Counted from the first letter of the stretch, positions 18,050-27,565 are shown. The stretch is DNA of 64,000 bases from Cupriavidus necator N-1 (GCF_000219215.1 NC_015723.1:434001-498000); one strand, 5' to 3'. Notes: generated from the sequence alone by a model not told the origin. Program-made: numbers and translations.

Positions 18050-19501
18050 GACGGATTCAACCGGTCGTCGCAACACTAGATTGTTGAACAGATTTTAGAT
18101 AGTCGTCCAGGGCTTCGGCAGGTGTCTTCCAACCAAGCGTTTTTCGGGGCCTGGTATTCAGTGCATTGGCAACGGCCTGGATCTCTCGAGCGCTCCAACG
18201 GGATAGGTCTGTGCCTTTTGGAAAGTATTGTCGCAGAAGACCGTTCGTGTTCTCGTTCGTGCCGCGCTGCCATGGACTGTGCGGATCGGCGAAGAATACC
18301 TTTACCCCGGACTCGACGGTGAAGCGGGCGTGATCGGATAGTTCCTTGCCACGATCCCAAGTCAATGACCGCCACAACTGGGCAGGCATGTCGGACACCG
18401 TCTTCTTGAGCGCATTGGCCATCGTGACAGCTCCGTAGCCAGCCAGTGCGGGGCCATTCTTCGTCCGGGGAGTCGACCCATAGCCTTTCTCCCGAGGCAG
18501 GTGGACGAGCATGGTGAAACGGCTTGATCTCTCCACCAGCGTCCCAATAGCAGATCGGTTCAGGCCGATGATCAGGTCACCCTCCCAATGCCCTGGCACA
18601 GCACGATCCTGCGCTTCTGCAGGCCGGCTAGAGATCATCACATCCTCGCTAACATGCGCCCAGGCCTTGGCTTGTGCCCTGGCCCTCGGTACGCGCAACG
18701 CCCGCCCAGTGCGCAGACAGCTGACCAGCTCGCGCTTGAGAGCGCCGCGGCCCTGGATATAGAGCGCTTGGTAAATGGCTTCGTGAGATATGCGCATGGA
18801 TTCATCATCCGGGAAGTCGATCTGCAGCCGATTGGAAATCTGTTCGGGCGACCAGCCATTGACCCATTTGCGGTCACCGCGATGCGGTTTGTTTCTTCCT
18901 TTGAACGGCGCTTGCCGAGGCCCAGAAATTTCACGGCCATCAGCGTCGCAAACCTTGCCCTCCAAACGATCTTGCACATAGTGGCGCAGCCGTGGGTTAG
19001 TCACCAATTTCGACGGTTTGGGTCTTTTGGCAACCAGTTCCGCCTTCCACTGCGCAACTGAAGCCCGATACTCAAGCTGGCCGCCACGAGTTGCAGCGTT
19101 ACGCGTCAGTTCCCGGGAGACCGTTGACGGGCTGCGTCCGATACGGCGAGCGATCTCGCGTACTCCGACGCCTTGGAGCGAAAGTAGCCCAATCTCTTCT
19201 CGCTCCGCGAACGACAAGTACCTACCAGATATAGGGTTCGACATGAAAAGTGGCATACCGCCACGATAGCGGAACCAGCGCGCGCCTACTGCCTGCGATA
19301 CGCCAACCGCCTCTGCTGCCTTCTCACTTGTAATGCCTGTTGCGATTTGCGCCCAGAATCGCCGCTCGATCTCACGCCGATGCGACGGTGCACCTGGAGA
19401 GCGCATCGCTCCTCGCCCTGTCAACTTCTGCATCCACCCCGCTGGCCGTCCCATAAACACCTCCTCGATTAAAGGTGTTGCGACGACCGGTTGAATCCGT
19501 C
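18050..19501 (-). mobile_element. Complete IS30-family insertion sequence
   Basis: 1452 bp bounded by perfect 27-bp inverted repeats (18050-18076 and 19475-19501). A 3-bp target duplication, CTG on the plus strand, is at 18047-18049 and 19502-19504. The insertion is inside IS3 orfB. The perfect repeats and intact transposase indicate a recent, probably still active, copy. Confidence 0.96.
18057..19454 (-). CDS. IS30-family transposase
   Basis: 465 residues from the ATG at 19454, five bases after GAGGAGG. N-terminal helix-turn-helix regions include FAEREEIGLLSLQGVGVREI and RIGRSPSTVSREL. The catalytic core follows: GHWEGDLIIG (first Asp), LTWDRGKEL (second Asp) and SPWQRGTNENTNGLLRQYFP (Glu), then the family's RPRKTLGWKTPAEAL. 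The last codons run into the inner end of the left inverted repeat, so the stop lies inside the terminal repeat. Frame intact. Confidence 0.96.
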   Translation of the reverse strand: MGRPAGWMQKLTGRGAMRSPGAPSHRREIERRFWAQIATGITSEKAAEAVGVSQAVGARWFRYRGGMPLFMSNPISGRYLSFAEREEIGLLSLQGVGVREIARRIGRSPSTVSRELTRNAATRGGQLEYRASVAQWKAELVAKRPKPSKLVTNPRLRHYVQDRLEGKVCDADGREISGPRQAPFKGRNKPHRGDRKWVNGWSPEQISNRLQIDFPDDESMRISHEAIYQALYIQGRGALKRELVSCLRTGRALRVPRARAQAKAWAHVSEDVMISSRPAEAQDRAVPGHWEGDLIIGLNRSAIGTLVERSSRFTMLVHLPREKGYGSTPRTKNGPALAGYGAVTMANALKKTVSDMPAQLWRSLTWDRGKELSDHARFTVESGVKVFFADPHSPWQRGTNENTNGLLRQYFPKGTDLSRWSAREIQAVANALNTRPRKTLGWKTPAEALDDYLKSVQQSSVATTG

Positions 19502-19504
19502 CTG

Positions 19505-20379
<875 letters not shown>

Positions 20380-20538
20380 CTATCTTTTTTCCTCGTCGAT
20401 TCCGGATTGTCCTCCTATCGACCTGTCCGAGGAAATTAGACCACCACAAGGTCGCTTTCGAATGGAAGCTTGAAATTGTGAGAGCTCTAAAGAGTGGGCG
20501 GACAATTCCACTATTTACAAGGAAGCTACTGCGCAGTA

Positions 20539-20700
20539 GGGTTCCTTGGGCGTAAGAGCGATGGCGAGCCCGGCGCCAAGACGATCTGGATCGGCATGCA
20601 GCGAACCATGGACGCCGCGCTCACCATTCAAGCGCTACGGGAAGAGCGTGATTTCTGCATAAGGAAATACCTTAAAGGCCCTCAAGCGTCTGGGCCGTGA
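20539..20700 (+). pseudogene. C-terminal remnant of an IS4-like transposase
   Basis: About 53 codons reading GFLGRKSDGEPGAKTIWIGM followed by QRTMDAALTIQALREERD resemble the C-terminus of IS4/Tn5-type transposases (LGRKGDGEPG-x-x-x-W pattern). No start or catalytic core is present; the upstream side was disrupted by the IS3 insertion. The last codons overlap the end of the convergent lipoprotein gene. Confidence 0.5.
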
Positions 20701-21268
20701 GTAGCCATGCGACCAAGCGGTACTGTTCGACGAGGAAACCCTCGTTCGTGAACCATTCCGCGTAGGGCATCAGACGAACACCCTTCGTTCCAGGATCCTT
20801 AATCTGACTTGCCCCGGCTAGAAACAGTTGCTTGCCATCCGATACCCGCACCATCTCGGTACCGACGCTCATTGCTATCCCTCTGACATCGTTGGCGCCG
20901 ACAGGGACGCTCAACGCATGACGCACTGTGATCTTCAGCTTGGCCGTGGCATGCGAGGCATCATCCGTTAGGCGATATCCCCTGATAGCCAGGTCTTGCT
21001 TTGCCTGACGTTCAATCAACTGAGAAAGGTTGGCTTGCGTGTCCAGTACGTGCTGGATACGGGAGATGGCCTCCGACGCCGTTGCGGGCACCTTTCCAGA
21101 AACTGTATCCACCTCGCGTGCATTTGGGCCGAAGACCGTAGCCTTGGATAGCTGAACAGGTTCCACGTAGACGGAGCCGATCGAGGCCTTCGTCTGTGGA
21201 TCAATGGAGGACGCGGCGCAAGCGGCAAGAGCGGCTGCGGCAAGGGCAACAAAACTGCGGCGAAGCAA
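20672..21268 (-). CDS. Lipoprotein of unknown function
   Basis: 198 residues from TTG 21268, five bases after GGAGG; a TTG at 21280 would start before that ribosome site. LLRRSFVALAAAALAAC is a lipoprotein signal with a good LAAC box. The mature part has a beta-rich central region (TAKLKITVRHALSVPVGAND, SVGTEMVRVSDGKQLFLAG) but matches no family I can name. It stands alone at the right edge of the IS island. Confidence 0.72.
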   Translation of the reverse strand: MLRRSFVALAAAALAACAASSIDPQTKASIGSVYVEPVQLSKATVFGPNAREVDTVSGKVPATASEAISRIQHVLDTQANLSQLIERQAKQDLAIRGYRLTDDASHATAKLKITVRHALSVPVGANDVRGIAMSVGTEMVRVSDGKQLFLAGASQIKDPGTKGVRLMPYAEWFTNEGFLVEQYRLVAWLLTAQTLEGL

Positions 21269-21871
21269 TTTGACCTCCAAAGTTTAGAGTCGGCTAGGAA
21301 TGCTGCACGCTACATTAGCATGAATCTGTGCGCGTCATTAGGCCATCAAAGTGATCAAGTGTGGGGACCTGCGGCTGCTGCGACGAGGAATACTTCTACC
21401 TGAAGGTCAAGGTTACCTTCCCTGGAGTTCCTCGTCGAACCGAAAGAAAGACCACGTCGCGCAGTGATGCGACGTGGCCGGAATTGCTATTTCCCAGAGG
21501 AGGAACGCTCGCGCAGAGCAGCAAAATGCTGGCATAAAAGTGAATCAAAAAGTGGTCGGCAAATTTGGAATCTATTGCGTAAAACACCCTACGATATTTT
21601 GATCTTTGAATCCATTCTTTGCCGCGCGTTCCTGCACCGAAGAACGTCGACATCTGCCAGGGCTCGATTTTCTCCGTCCAAATGCCCACAAAGCGGGTCT
21701 GGCGATCATAGAGTTGCTGCTCGATACCGTTGCCGCCCAAGGTAAGCCCTCTTCGCCGTACCCAACGATACGAACGAGCGCATCCTTGAGCCAGAAACCT
21801 TGCGCATATGCGTCGGTGCCCCACACTCGCGGTTACACTCGAATCCGAGGCCGCTGGCCATCGAATGTCCG
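21269..21871. other. Gap with decayed sequence
   Basis: 603 bp without an intact gene; the promoter for the lipoprotein lies at the left. The middle part is the degenerate coding stretch listed separately. Confidence 0.4.
21396..21826 (-). pseudogene. Unidentified decayed coding region
   Basis: Two minus-strand frames each carry protein-like segments that seem to be parts of one former gene. One frame holds YAQGFWLKDALVRIVGYGEEG; a few codons later the other continues with GNGIEQQLYDRQTRFVGIWT and EKIEPWQMSTFFGAGTRGKE. The aromatic-rich composition differs from chance frames in this GC-rich DNA. I do not recognise the family. It lies beside the IS island, where decay is expected. Confidence 0.3.
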
Positions 21872-22291
21872 TTAGCGTGGCGAATGCCGACGTTTGAGCG
21901 CCCGAGTAATCGCGCGGGCCAACGACGCTTCATGGCCGATATGCGTCAGCCCACGGGACAGACCAACCAACTCTGTACCAGCCCCAAAAAAATAACCGCA
22001 GCCGAAGCTGCGGTTATCCCACCCCACCGGAGCAACACCCCCGGCCACATCAGCTTCCCCACTCATTCCACCGGAAAAATCTCTGCCGCCGTTCGACGTT
22101 CGATCAAACTTCGCCTTGATCATCTCCACCAGGCACCGGATACCAAAGCAAGCATCCGAACATTCGCTTTCCACTTCCAACAGCGCCAGCACCCTGTCCA
22201 ATCCAGCACTGATGCAATCCATGGATTCCCGAAATTCTTCCGGAATAGCGGCCAACACGGTTTGTTGTTTCGACGCGGTTTGTTCCTGCAT
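21872..22291 (-). CDS. DUF1484-family protein with C-terminal read-through
   Basis: 139 residues; AGGAG precedes the ATG at 22291. Residues 1-70 fit DUF1484, including LALLEVESECSDACFGIRCL. The remaining half does not look like the family: it is Gly-rich, and its codons run through an intrinsic-terminator hairpin (21985-22017) that encodes NRSFGCGYFFG. The natural end of the gene was probably just before the hairpin, so an ancestral stop seems lost by point mutation or frameshift. Function of DUF1484 is unknown; it is a small Burkholderiales family. Confidence 0.65.
   Translation of the reverse strand: MQEQTASKQQTVLAAIPEEFRESMDCISAGLDRVLALLEVESECSDACFGIRCLVEMIKAKFDRTSNGGRDFSGGMSGEADVAGGVAPVGWDNRSFGCGYFFGAGTELVGLSRGLTHIGHEASLARAITRALKRRHSPR
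21985..22017 (-). terminator. Intrinsic terminator inside an open frame
   Basis: On the minus strand an 11-bp perfect stem with a TTCG tetraloop (22017-21992) is followed by a run of seven T residues. This is a textbook rho-independent terminator, yet the DUF1484 frame stays open through it. Confidence 0.85.
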
Positions 22292-22334
22292 TGCGAGCTC
22301 CTATCACAGTTGGAAGACCCGCCTGATACCTGCA

Positions 22335-22511
22335 TTAAAAGGGTGGCGGGCCTGACAGCGGGGGTACCAATACCGGCTCATTCACAGAGTAGTCCGGCCA
22401 GCCTTGCGGCTGCCCCGCCCGGCCCGCCATTAACTGAGGGATGTGGGCGTACGACTGTGGCCGCTTGAGACGGCCATCTGGAATGAGATCCGGGTTGGTA
22501 CACCCGATCAC
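22335..22511 (-). CDS. Small ORF overlapping a C4-like RNA
   Basis: 58 codons from GTG 22511 to TAA 22335, reading VIGCTNPDLIPDGRLKRPQS and later QPQGWPDYSVNEPVLVPPL. The last 30 codons coincide with the structured RNA at 22345-22428, so the Pro/Gly-rich C-terminus may be only a by-product of that RNA. Small frames of this kind (Ash/Icd-like) are often annotated over C4-type RNAs in phage-derived loci. No good ribosome site. Either a real micro-protein or an artefact. Confidence 0.3.
   Translation of the reverse strand: MIGCTNPDLIPDGRLKRPQSYAHIPQLMAGRAGQPQGWPDYSVNEPVLVPPLSGPPPF
22345..22428 (-). ncRNA. C4-antisense-RNA-like structure
   Basis: On the minus strand, GGCGGGCC (22428-22421) pairs perfectly with GGCCCGCC (22352-22345), closing an 84-nt element. 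Inside, GGGGCAGCCGCAAGGCTGGCC forms an AGCC-GCAA-GGCT hairpin, and a CCCC near 22360 can pair with the GGGG. This layout matches my memory of the C4 antisense RNA of P1-type phages and related loci. It lies 54 bp upstream of the DUF1484 start on the same strand. Confidence 0.5.
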
Positions 22512-22606
22512 CGTTGTTTCGGTGATGGCTCTAGTGTTCCCATCTCTGTCGTCTGTGGCGATCAGACGATTCGCAATCTTCCGGCGCTTCGTTGTTAGGC
22601 AGTTAC

Positions 22607-23104
22607 CTAGCGAATCCTGTCGAACCCACCAGCGGCCCAGCGCTCGGCGCTGTCGCGCGTCAGCCGAAAGTCGGGCCGCACCTTCACAGTCGCCAGCACA
22701 TCGCCGAAGGAATCCTCAGCCGTGAGCGTGCCGAAGGGCTCGAATTCATCCGGCGTAATGACGAGCTTCACCATCACAGTGCCGGATTCAGACTCGATAC
22801 TGACCTGCTTGTTGAGCTGCGCATGCAATTGCTGCTCATGCCGCCGGATAACCTCTGAAGCGGTCTTGACCAGCGTCTGGTGGGCGGTGGCATCCAGCGG
22901 CTTGGGATCGACCTTGTTTCGCCCCATGGTCCAGGGCCCGACCAGCGCGGGCTCGGCGCTGCCGTCGCGGATCATTTCTACTGCCCAGCCGTCGCCGTCT
23001 TCGTTCTTGATGACGCGGGCGGTCCAACCCTTGTCGCGCCAGAGGCGGGGTTCGTGGATGGCGGTGAATTCGTGCTCCGGCAGAGCGTCGTCGGTGTGGT
23101 GCAT
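22607..23104 (-). CDS. Hypothetical protein
   Basis: 165 residues from the ATG at 23104; the frame is open further upstream but through repeat-like DNA, so this start is preferred. The protein is hydrophilic with no signal or membrane segment; HEPRLWRDKGWTARVIKNED and DGWAVEMIRDG suggest a compact beta-rich N-terminal domain, then a helical middle (QTLVKTASEVIRRHEQQLHA) and a C-terminal VKVRPDFRLTRD segment. No family recognised. Normal codon use for the region. Confidence 0.72.
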   Translation of the reverse strand: MHHTDDALPEHEFTAIHEPRLWRDKGWTARVIKNEDGDGWAVEMIRDGSAEPALVGPWTMGRNKVDPKPLDATAHQTLVKTASEVIRRHEQQLHAQLNKQVSIESESGTVMVKLVITPDEFEPFGTLTAEDSFGDVLATVKVRPDFRLTRDSAERWAAGGFDRIR

Positions 23105-23219
23105 CAATCTCGTGGTACGGGTCGGGGAACCCGCGAGGATACTATAGGGGCCGGAGGAGAGGGCAGGCGGTGGCATACCGACACGCGTCACTTCCTCGAT
23201 GCTCCGGCCCTCACCCCAG

Positions 23220-23243
23220 CCCTCTCCCGCAAGCGGGAGAGGG
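23220..23243. repeat. Palindromic intergenic repeat
   Basis: An 11-bp perfect stem, CCCTCTCCCGC with its complement across an AA loop, set in the context CCCTCACCCCAGCCCTCTCCC. This type of short C-rich palindrome is a widespread intergenic repeat in Burkholderiales and other proteobacteria; a degenerate relative is at about 48030-48060. Confidence 0.6.
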
Positions 23244-23321
23244 AGCGCGCCATTGGTTTGTCTGGAGTCTGTAGCACTTGCCAGCCGTTGGCGAATGGTG
23301 GACAGGTTTAGCCGCGGCCTG

Positions 23322-25685
23322 CTAGCGCCGGGTGAACATCGACTTCCTGATAATGGCGTGCACGCCCCAGTTGCCATTGACCACCTGCGTGATACCAAAA
23401 TCCACCGCAACGGAGATCAGCGCGACCGCCTCGTCTTCACTCAGCCCCTTGACCGACATAAGGAAGCGGCGTGTCTTGCGGAAGGCGTCGCGCATGGCGT
23501 CGTCTAGGGTGGACTTCAGGTAGATGTGGCTCTGCGCCATCTGGCCCAGTTCAGCCAGGTGGTTCGGCGAGCTGAAGCCATGCAAAATCCATTCGTCGGC
23601 GGTTTCCACCAGCGGGTAGCTCAGGTCGGCGAAGGGAGCGTCGCGGTCGATCATGGTGCTCTTGTGCAGGATGAGCTGGAAGTCACCGGTGAGTGAGCAT
23701 TCGATGGCCGTGCCGCACAGCTCGGAGTCTCCCTGGGAGGCATGGGGATCGCCAATCGACAGCAGGGCGCCCGGCACGGCTACCCTGAGATAGACGCTGG
23801 CGCCCCGGGTGACGCGCCAGTTGTCCAGGTTGCCGGCGAAGCTGGAGGGCGGGATGGAGTCGATCAGGCCGTCCTGCGCCGGCGCCACGGCGATGACGCC
23901 GAAGTGGGGGCGGACCGGTATCTCGATATCACGCAGCACGTCGTAGTTCTTGACGATGGTGTCGTGGTCGACTGGCACGCCGGGATAGTCGATGGTCGGG
24001 TGCAGCACGCCGAACGGATCGCGCTGCGGCGTCCAGCGGAAGTTGTAGACCGCGCGCGCACGGCTGTCGGCACGTTCGCAATCGATCTCGAAGACGGTGA
24101 CCACTTCGCGCTCGCGCGGCTCGGTCAGCATGTCGCGATAGTGAAAGCCCCACCAGGTCGCGGCGTTGCTGCCGAAGGCCCTGCCGGCAAAGCGCGGGTT
24201 GCAGCACGGACGCGGGCGCACGTCGAGGATGCGCACCTCCAGCACATCGCCGGGCATGGCGCCGCGCACCGCGACCGGGCCGGTGCAGATATGCACGCCA
24301 AAGCCTTCGCCGGCGCCGCGGCCATAGACCGAGGCGTCGATGGGGCCCGCGCCGCGCCGGTTGACGTTCTTCTGCTCTGCGGTCCAGTGAAAGACGCTTT
24401 CTGCGCCGGCGTCGCCTTCGATCATGCGTTCCCGGTCGTCAGAGGCGTGCTGCGTCAGTGTTTCGATGGTGACGGTGTCGCCGGGCATGACCTCGAGCAC
24501 GGGGGGCAGGTCGTGGCTGAGATAGCCCCAGTGCACGGTCTTGTCCGTGGCCTGCAGCCAGTGGTGTCGGCCTTCCGGGCGGGCGGCATGCGAGCGCGCC
24601 TGGGTGATGGGGACGATGGTAGGCGCCGGTTGCAGGCGCGCAGCAGGGACATCGTTCGCGGGCGCGCCAGGACTGGCGGGAGCACGTTTCGCATGGGCCG
24701 GAAGCCCGCGGGAGACATTCTGCGGTGGGCGATGCTCGGGCGTGTTCGCCGTCTGCTCACGGTAGGCGCGGGGCGAGAGCCCGAACTGTTCGCGAAACGC
24801 GTGGCTGAAGTGCGAAGGGTCGTTGAAGCCCCAGCGATAACAGATGTCGGAGACCGAGAGCTTGTCGTACTGGTGATTCGCCAGGTCGGCCCGGCATCGC
24901 TCAAGCCGGCTGGTGCGCAGGTAGGCGGAAAAGCTGCTGCCGGATTTCTCGAAGAGCTTCTGCAGGTAGCGGGCCGACATGCGCTCGTCCGCGGCGATGG
25001 CGGCGAGGCTGAGTTCCGGCTCGGCAAGGCGTGCGTCGATGCGGCTGCAGACGCGCGCAAAGACGGCCGCGCGCGAGGGCGTCATGTCCGGCGGTGCGCT
25101 GGGCTGGCTGTCGGCCAGCGCGGCGTCAAGGCAGGCGGTGATGGTGTTGTCGAAGGGCTGGATGGCCTTGGCGTTTGCGGACACGATGGTGTCGAAGCTG
25201 GCCGCCATGGACTGGAGCAGGCGGGCAAACAGTTCCGCCGAGTCGCCGCTCAGTACCAGCGCGGAGCGAGGCAAGGGGGCCGTGATGCGTGCGCTGAGCA
25301 ATGCCTGGCCGATATGCACGATCAGCATCCGGAAGCTGGTAGCAAGGGCCAGCCTGCGGGCGGCGTGTTCCGGCACGCAGACCACCTGCCCCGGCCGCAG
25401 CGGTTCACGCAGTTCCGGCGCAGCGAGGTGCGCTTCGCCTTCGGTCAGCATCACCAGCATCAGGCCGCGGCCATCGCCGCTGGTGATGGCCAGCGTCTGG
25501 GGGACCGACGCAATGCAGGTCAGCTCGATGCCCGCGGGGGTGGTCCGGGACTGGATCGTGCCGTGCAGGGTGTGATCGGCGCACAGGCTTTCGCAATGCA
25601 GGCGTGCGGCGCGGAGTTCGTCACGCCAGGCTGCGCCGCGTCGGTTGCGTGGATAGGCTTCGGTGGAAAAACGCAAAAGGTGCAA
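23322..25685 (-). CDS. AraC regulator fused to acetamidase/formamidase domain
   Basis: 787 residues from TTG 25685, five bases after GGGAGG; a TTG at 25712 gives nine more residues. Residues 1-200 form an AraC-type sensing domain beginning LRFSTEAYPRNRRGAAWRDE. Residues about 211-311 are the two-HTH DNA-binding domain (LAAIAADERMSARYLQKLF; VSDICYRWGFNDPSHFSHAF; GLSPRAYREQ). A Pro/Ala-rich linker (312-385) joins a full FmdA/AmdA domain: TVHWGYLSHDLPPVLEV, MPGDVLEVRILDVRP, GDPHASQGDSELCGTAIE and SVAVDFGITQVVNG. The frame is continuous with no frameshift signature. The separate formamidase gene at 26249 is a paralogue of the second half. A regulator that carries its own amidase could sense turnover of the substrate directly (inference). 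Confidence 0.9.
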   Translation of the reverse strand: MHLLRFSTEAYPRNRRGAAWRDELRAARLHCESLCADHTLHGTIQSRTTPAGIELTCIASVPQTLAITSGDGRGLMLVMLTEGEAHLAAPELREPLRPGQVVCVPEHAARRLALATSFRMLIVHIGQALLSARITAPLPRSALVLSGDSAELFARLLQSMAASFDTIVSANAKAIQPFDNTITACLDAALADSQPSAPPDMTPSRAAVFARVCSRIDARLAEPELSLAAIAADERMSARYLQKLFEKSGSSFSAYLRTSRLERCRADLANHQYDKLSVSDICYRWGFNDPSHFSHAFREQFGLSPRAYREQTANTPEHRPPQNVSRGLPAHAKRAPASPGAPANDVPAARLQPAPTIVPITQARSHAARPEGRHHWLQATDKTVHWGYLSHDLPPVLEVMPGDTVTIETLTQHASDDRERMIEGDAGAESVFHWTAEQKNVNRRGAGPIDASVYGRGAGEGFGVHICTGPVAVRGAMPGDVLEVRILDVRPRPCCNPRFAGRAFGSNAATWWGFHYRDMLTEPREREVVTVFEIDCERADSRARAVYNFRWTPQRDPFGVLHPTIDYPGVPVDHDTIVKNYDVLRDIEIPVRPHFGVIAVAPAQDGLIDSIPPSSFAGNLDNWRVTRGASVYLRVAVPGALLSIGDPHASQGDSELCGTAIECSLTGDFQLILHKSTMIDRDAPFADLSYPLVETADEWILHGFSSPNHLAELGQMAQSHIYLKSTLDDAMRDAFRKTRRFLMSVKGLSEDEAVALISVAVDFGITQVVNGNWGVHAIIRKSMFTRR

Positions 25686-25782
25686 TTGAACCTCCCTGGC
25701 ATCACGCTGCAACAGCGAAAACGGGCGGACATTGCTGTCCGCCGCGCATCCAAAGCACTACTTGCGAAGTCCAGGCCATCCG

Positions 25783-25974
25783 CTAGCCGAACAGCAACTG
25801 CCCCCGCATCGCCGCCACCAGTACGAACCCCGCAAACGTGCCAAAGATGGCGAAGATCCCGCCGAGCACGTTCGGGGCCGGTATCGGCGCACGTACCGCA
25901 GTGTAGATAACGCCAGTCACCAAGCCAACGGCTGCGGCCTGCAGCTCGGTGCTGCCCAATGCAATTTCGAGCAT
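25783..25974 (-). CDS. XapX (DUF1427) mini membrane protein
   Basis: 63 residues from the ATG at 25974 (GGGGA upstream); an in-frame ATG at 25992 is possible. Two hydrophobic helices: LQAAAVGLVTGVIYTA and VLGGIFAIFGTFAGFVLVAA, joined by the family's RAPIPAPN turn. XapX proteins are inner-membrane mini-proteins of unknown function, often next to amidase or transport genes. The second of two tandem XapX genes after the formamidase gene. Confidence 0.82.
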   Translation of the reverse strand: MLEIALGSTELQAAAVGLVTGVIYTAVRAPIPAPNVLGGIFAIFGTFAGFVLVAAMRGQLLFG

Positions 25975-26006
25975 GTCATTCCCCAATCTCATGAATTGCG
26001 CGTGAT

Positions 26007-26216
26007 TCAGCGGCTTTCCGGCGGTCGTCCGAAGGCGATGGTCCTGCGCCACGCGTGCACGATCAGATAGCCGATGTAGGTGAAGAGGATGGCGCAGATC
26101 CCGCCGGTGACGTTTGGCGCGGGGATCGGCAGGTTCAGCCAGGAATACAGGGTGCCGGTGACCAGGCCGACGATCAGTGCAACCAGCTCGTTGCGTCCTA
26201 TGTAGACGTATTGCAT
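26007..26216 (-). CDS. XapX (DUF1427) mini membrane protein
   Basis: 69 residues; AGGGAGAG precedes the ATG at 26216. Helix 1 LVALIVGLVTGTLYSWL, the signature LPIPAPNVTGG, helix 2 ICAILFTYIGYLIVHAW, then a basic tail. Similar to its neighbour at 25783 over the whole length, so the pair arose by duplication and may form a hetero-oligomer in the membrane (inference). It starts 32 bp after the formamidase stop and is clearly in the same operon. Confidence 0.87.
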   Translation of the reverse strand: MQYVYIGRNELVALIVGLVTGTLYSWLNLPIPAPNVTGGICAILFTYIGYLIVHAWRRTIAFGRPPESR

Positions 26217-26248
26217 GTGGTTCTCTCCCTTGGTGTTGCGTTGATGGC

Positions 26249-27274
26249 TCAGCCCTTGTCCTTGGGCGGAAAGATCGAACGCGGCATGGTGCAATGGATG
26301 CCCTGGGTGCCATCGACGACCTGCGTCACGCCGAAGTCAGCCGAGACGCTCATGAGCGAATAGGCATCGTCGCGCGAGAGTCCCTGTTGCTCGGTCAGCA
26401 GGTGGATCATGTCGCGGGCCGCGTTCTTGCCGGCTTCATCCAGGTCCTCGTGGAAGCCATGGACGACCCAGCAATCCGGCGTTTCCAGCAGCGGCGACGG
26501 GAAGTGGAAATCCTTGCGCAGGACCACCTGGAACAGGACGTTCAATGAGGCCTCGATGGCGGTGCCGCTGACTTCGCCGTCGCCTTGCGAGATATGCGGG
26601 TCGCCGATCGAGAACAGCGCGCCGTCGACCTGGACCGGGTAGTACATGGTGGCGCCCGCGCCGATGCGCCAGTTGTCGATATTGCCGCCATGCAGGCCGG
26701 GCTCGACGGTGGTGACGCGACCGCGCGCGTCGGGCGCGACGCCAGCGGTGCCCAGGTGCGGGCGCACGGGAACGCGTACGCCGGCCAGCGCGGGCTGCCG
26801 GCAGCATTCCCGGTCATCCACGAGCTTGCCGGGGATGGTCATCTTGCCGGGGTAGTCGAAGGCGTACAGGGCATGCGCGGTGTTGGAGCGCTGGTCCAGC
26901 TCATAGATGGTGACCCGCTCCTTCTCGAACTCTTTGTACAGCTGGCCCCAGTGGGCCGCGGCATTCGCCCCGAAACGGAAGCGCGGAATCATCTGCAGGT
27001 AGCGCACCTCCAGCACGTCGCCGGGCTTGGCGTCTTCGACATAGATGGGGCCGGTCATGATGTGCACGCCGGGGTTGCGGTCGTCGTGGGGAATCGCCCG
27101 GAAGATCTCGCGAATGGCGTCATCCATCATCAGGTCGGGGGCATCGCCGGCATGGTGGGTCACCGCTTCGGCGCGAATGAGGTCGCCGCTTTTCACGGTC
27201 AGGGCGGGCGCCTTGGCGGCATCGAAGTAGCCCCAGTGGACGGTCTCGGGGCGGGCGGGCAGGTCGTGCAGCAT
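26249..27274 (-). CDS. Acetamidase/formamidase family protein
   Basis: 341 residues; GGAGAC before the ATG at 27274. FmdA/AmdA family throughout: TVHWGYFDAAKAPALTVKSG, KPGDVLEVRYLQMIPR, GNIDNWRIGAGATMYYPV, GDPHISQGDGEVSGTAIEAS and VSADFGVTQVVDGTQG. No signal peptide, so it is cytoplasmic, unlike the Tat-exported relative at 10388. The conserved GDPH...QGD segment is the presumed metal and active-site region. First gene of an operon with two XapX genes, followed by the AraC-amidase fusion. Confidence 0.93.
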   Translation of the reverse strand: MLHDLPARPETVHWGYFDAAKAPALTVKSGDLIRAEAVTHHAGDAPDLMMDDAIREIFRAIPHDDRNPGVHIMTGPIYVEDAKPGDVLEVRYLQMIPRFRFGANAAAHWGQLYKEFEKERVTIYELDQRSNTAHALYAFDYPGKMTIPGKLVDDRECCRQPALAGVRVPVRPHLGTAGVAPDARGRVTTVEPGLHGGNIDNWRIGAGATMYYPVQVDGALFSIGDPHISQGDGEVSGTAIEASLNVLFQVVLRKDFHFPSPLLETPDCWVVHGFHEDLDEAGKNAARDMIHLLTEQQGLSRDDAYSLMSVSADFGVTQVVDGTQGIHCTMPRSIFPPKDKG

Positions 27275-27565
27275 GTTGTCTCCATTGTTTTTTTGCAGCC
27301 GTATCCGCAGCCGTTCACCCGGTGAGCGGCTGGATTGATTGAGGTAATCAGGGACACTGGCTATGCGTGATGCTCATGAACCGCCGCGATTGAGAACGGC
27401 GGTTCGTGGCCAGGCAGGGTATGCCTGGTACCGCACGGCAGTCCTTCACGCGCCGCGCGGTGAGTCAATACTAGGAAGAGGGCGTTGCGGGGGAGTAGGG
27501 CGATTCACCCCAAACTCTTGTGTTGCTGCGTACTAAGGTAAACCCTCTCAGGCGACAGCCTCAGT
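27275..27565. promoter_or_regulatory. Leader of the formamidase operon with inverted repeat
   Basis: 291 bp between the histidine kinase stop and the formamidase start, both leftward. A 9-bp perfect inverted repeat (27378-27386 and 27397-27405, loop 10) lies about 105 bp upstream of the formamidase ATG. It could end the kinase transcript or be an operator for the AraC-type fusion. Confidence 0.45.
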
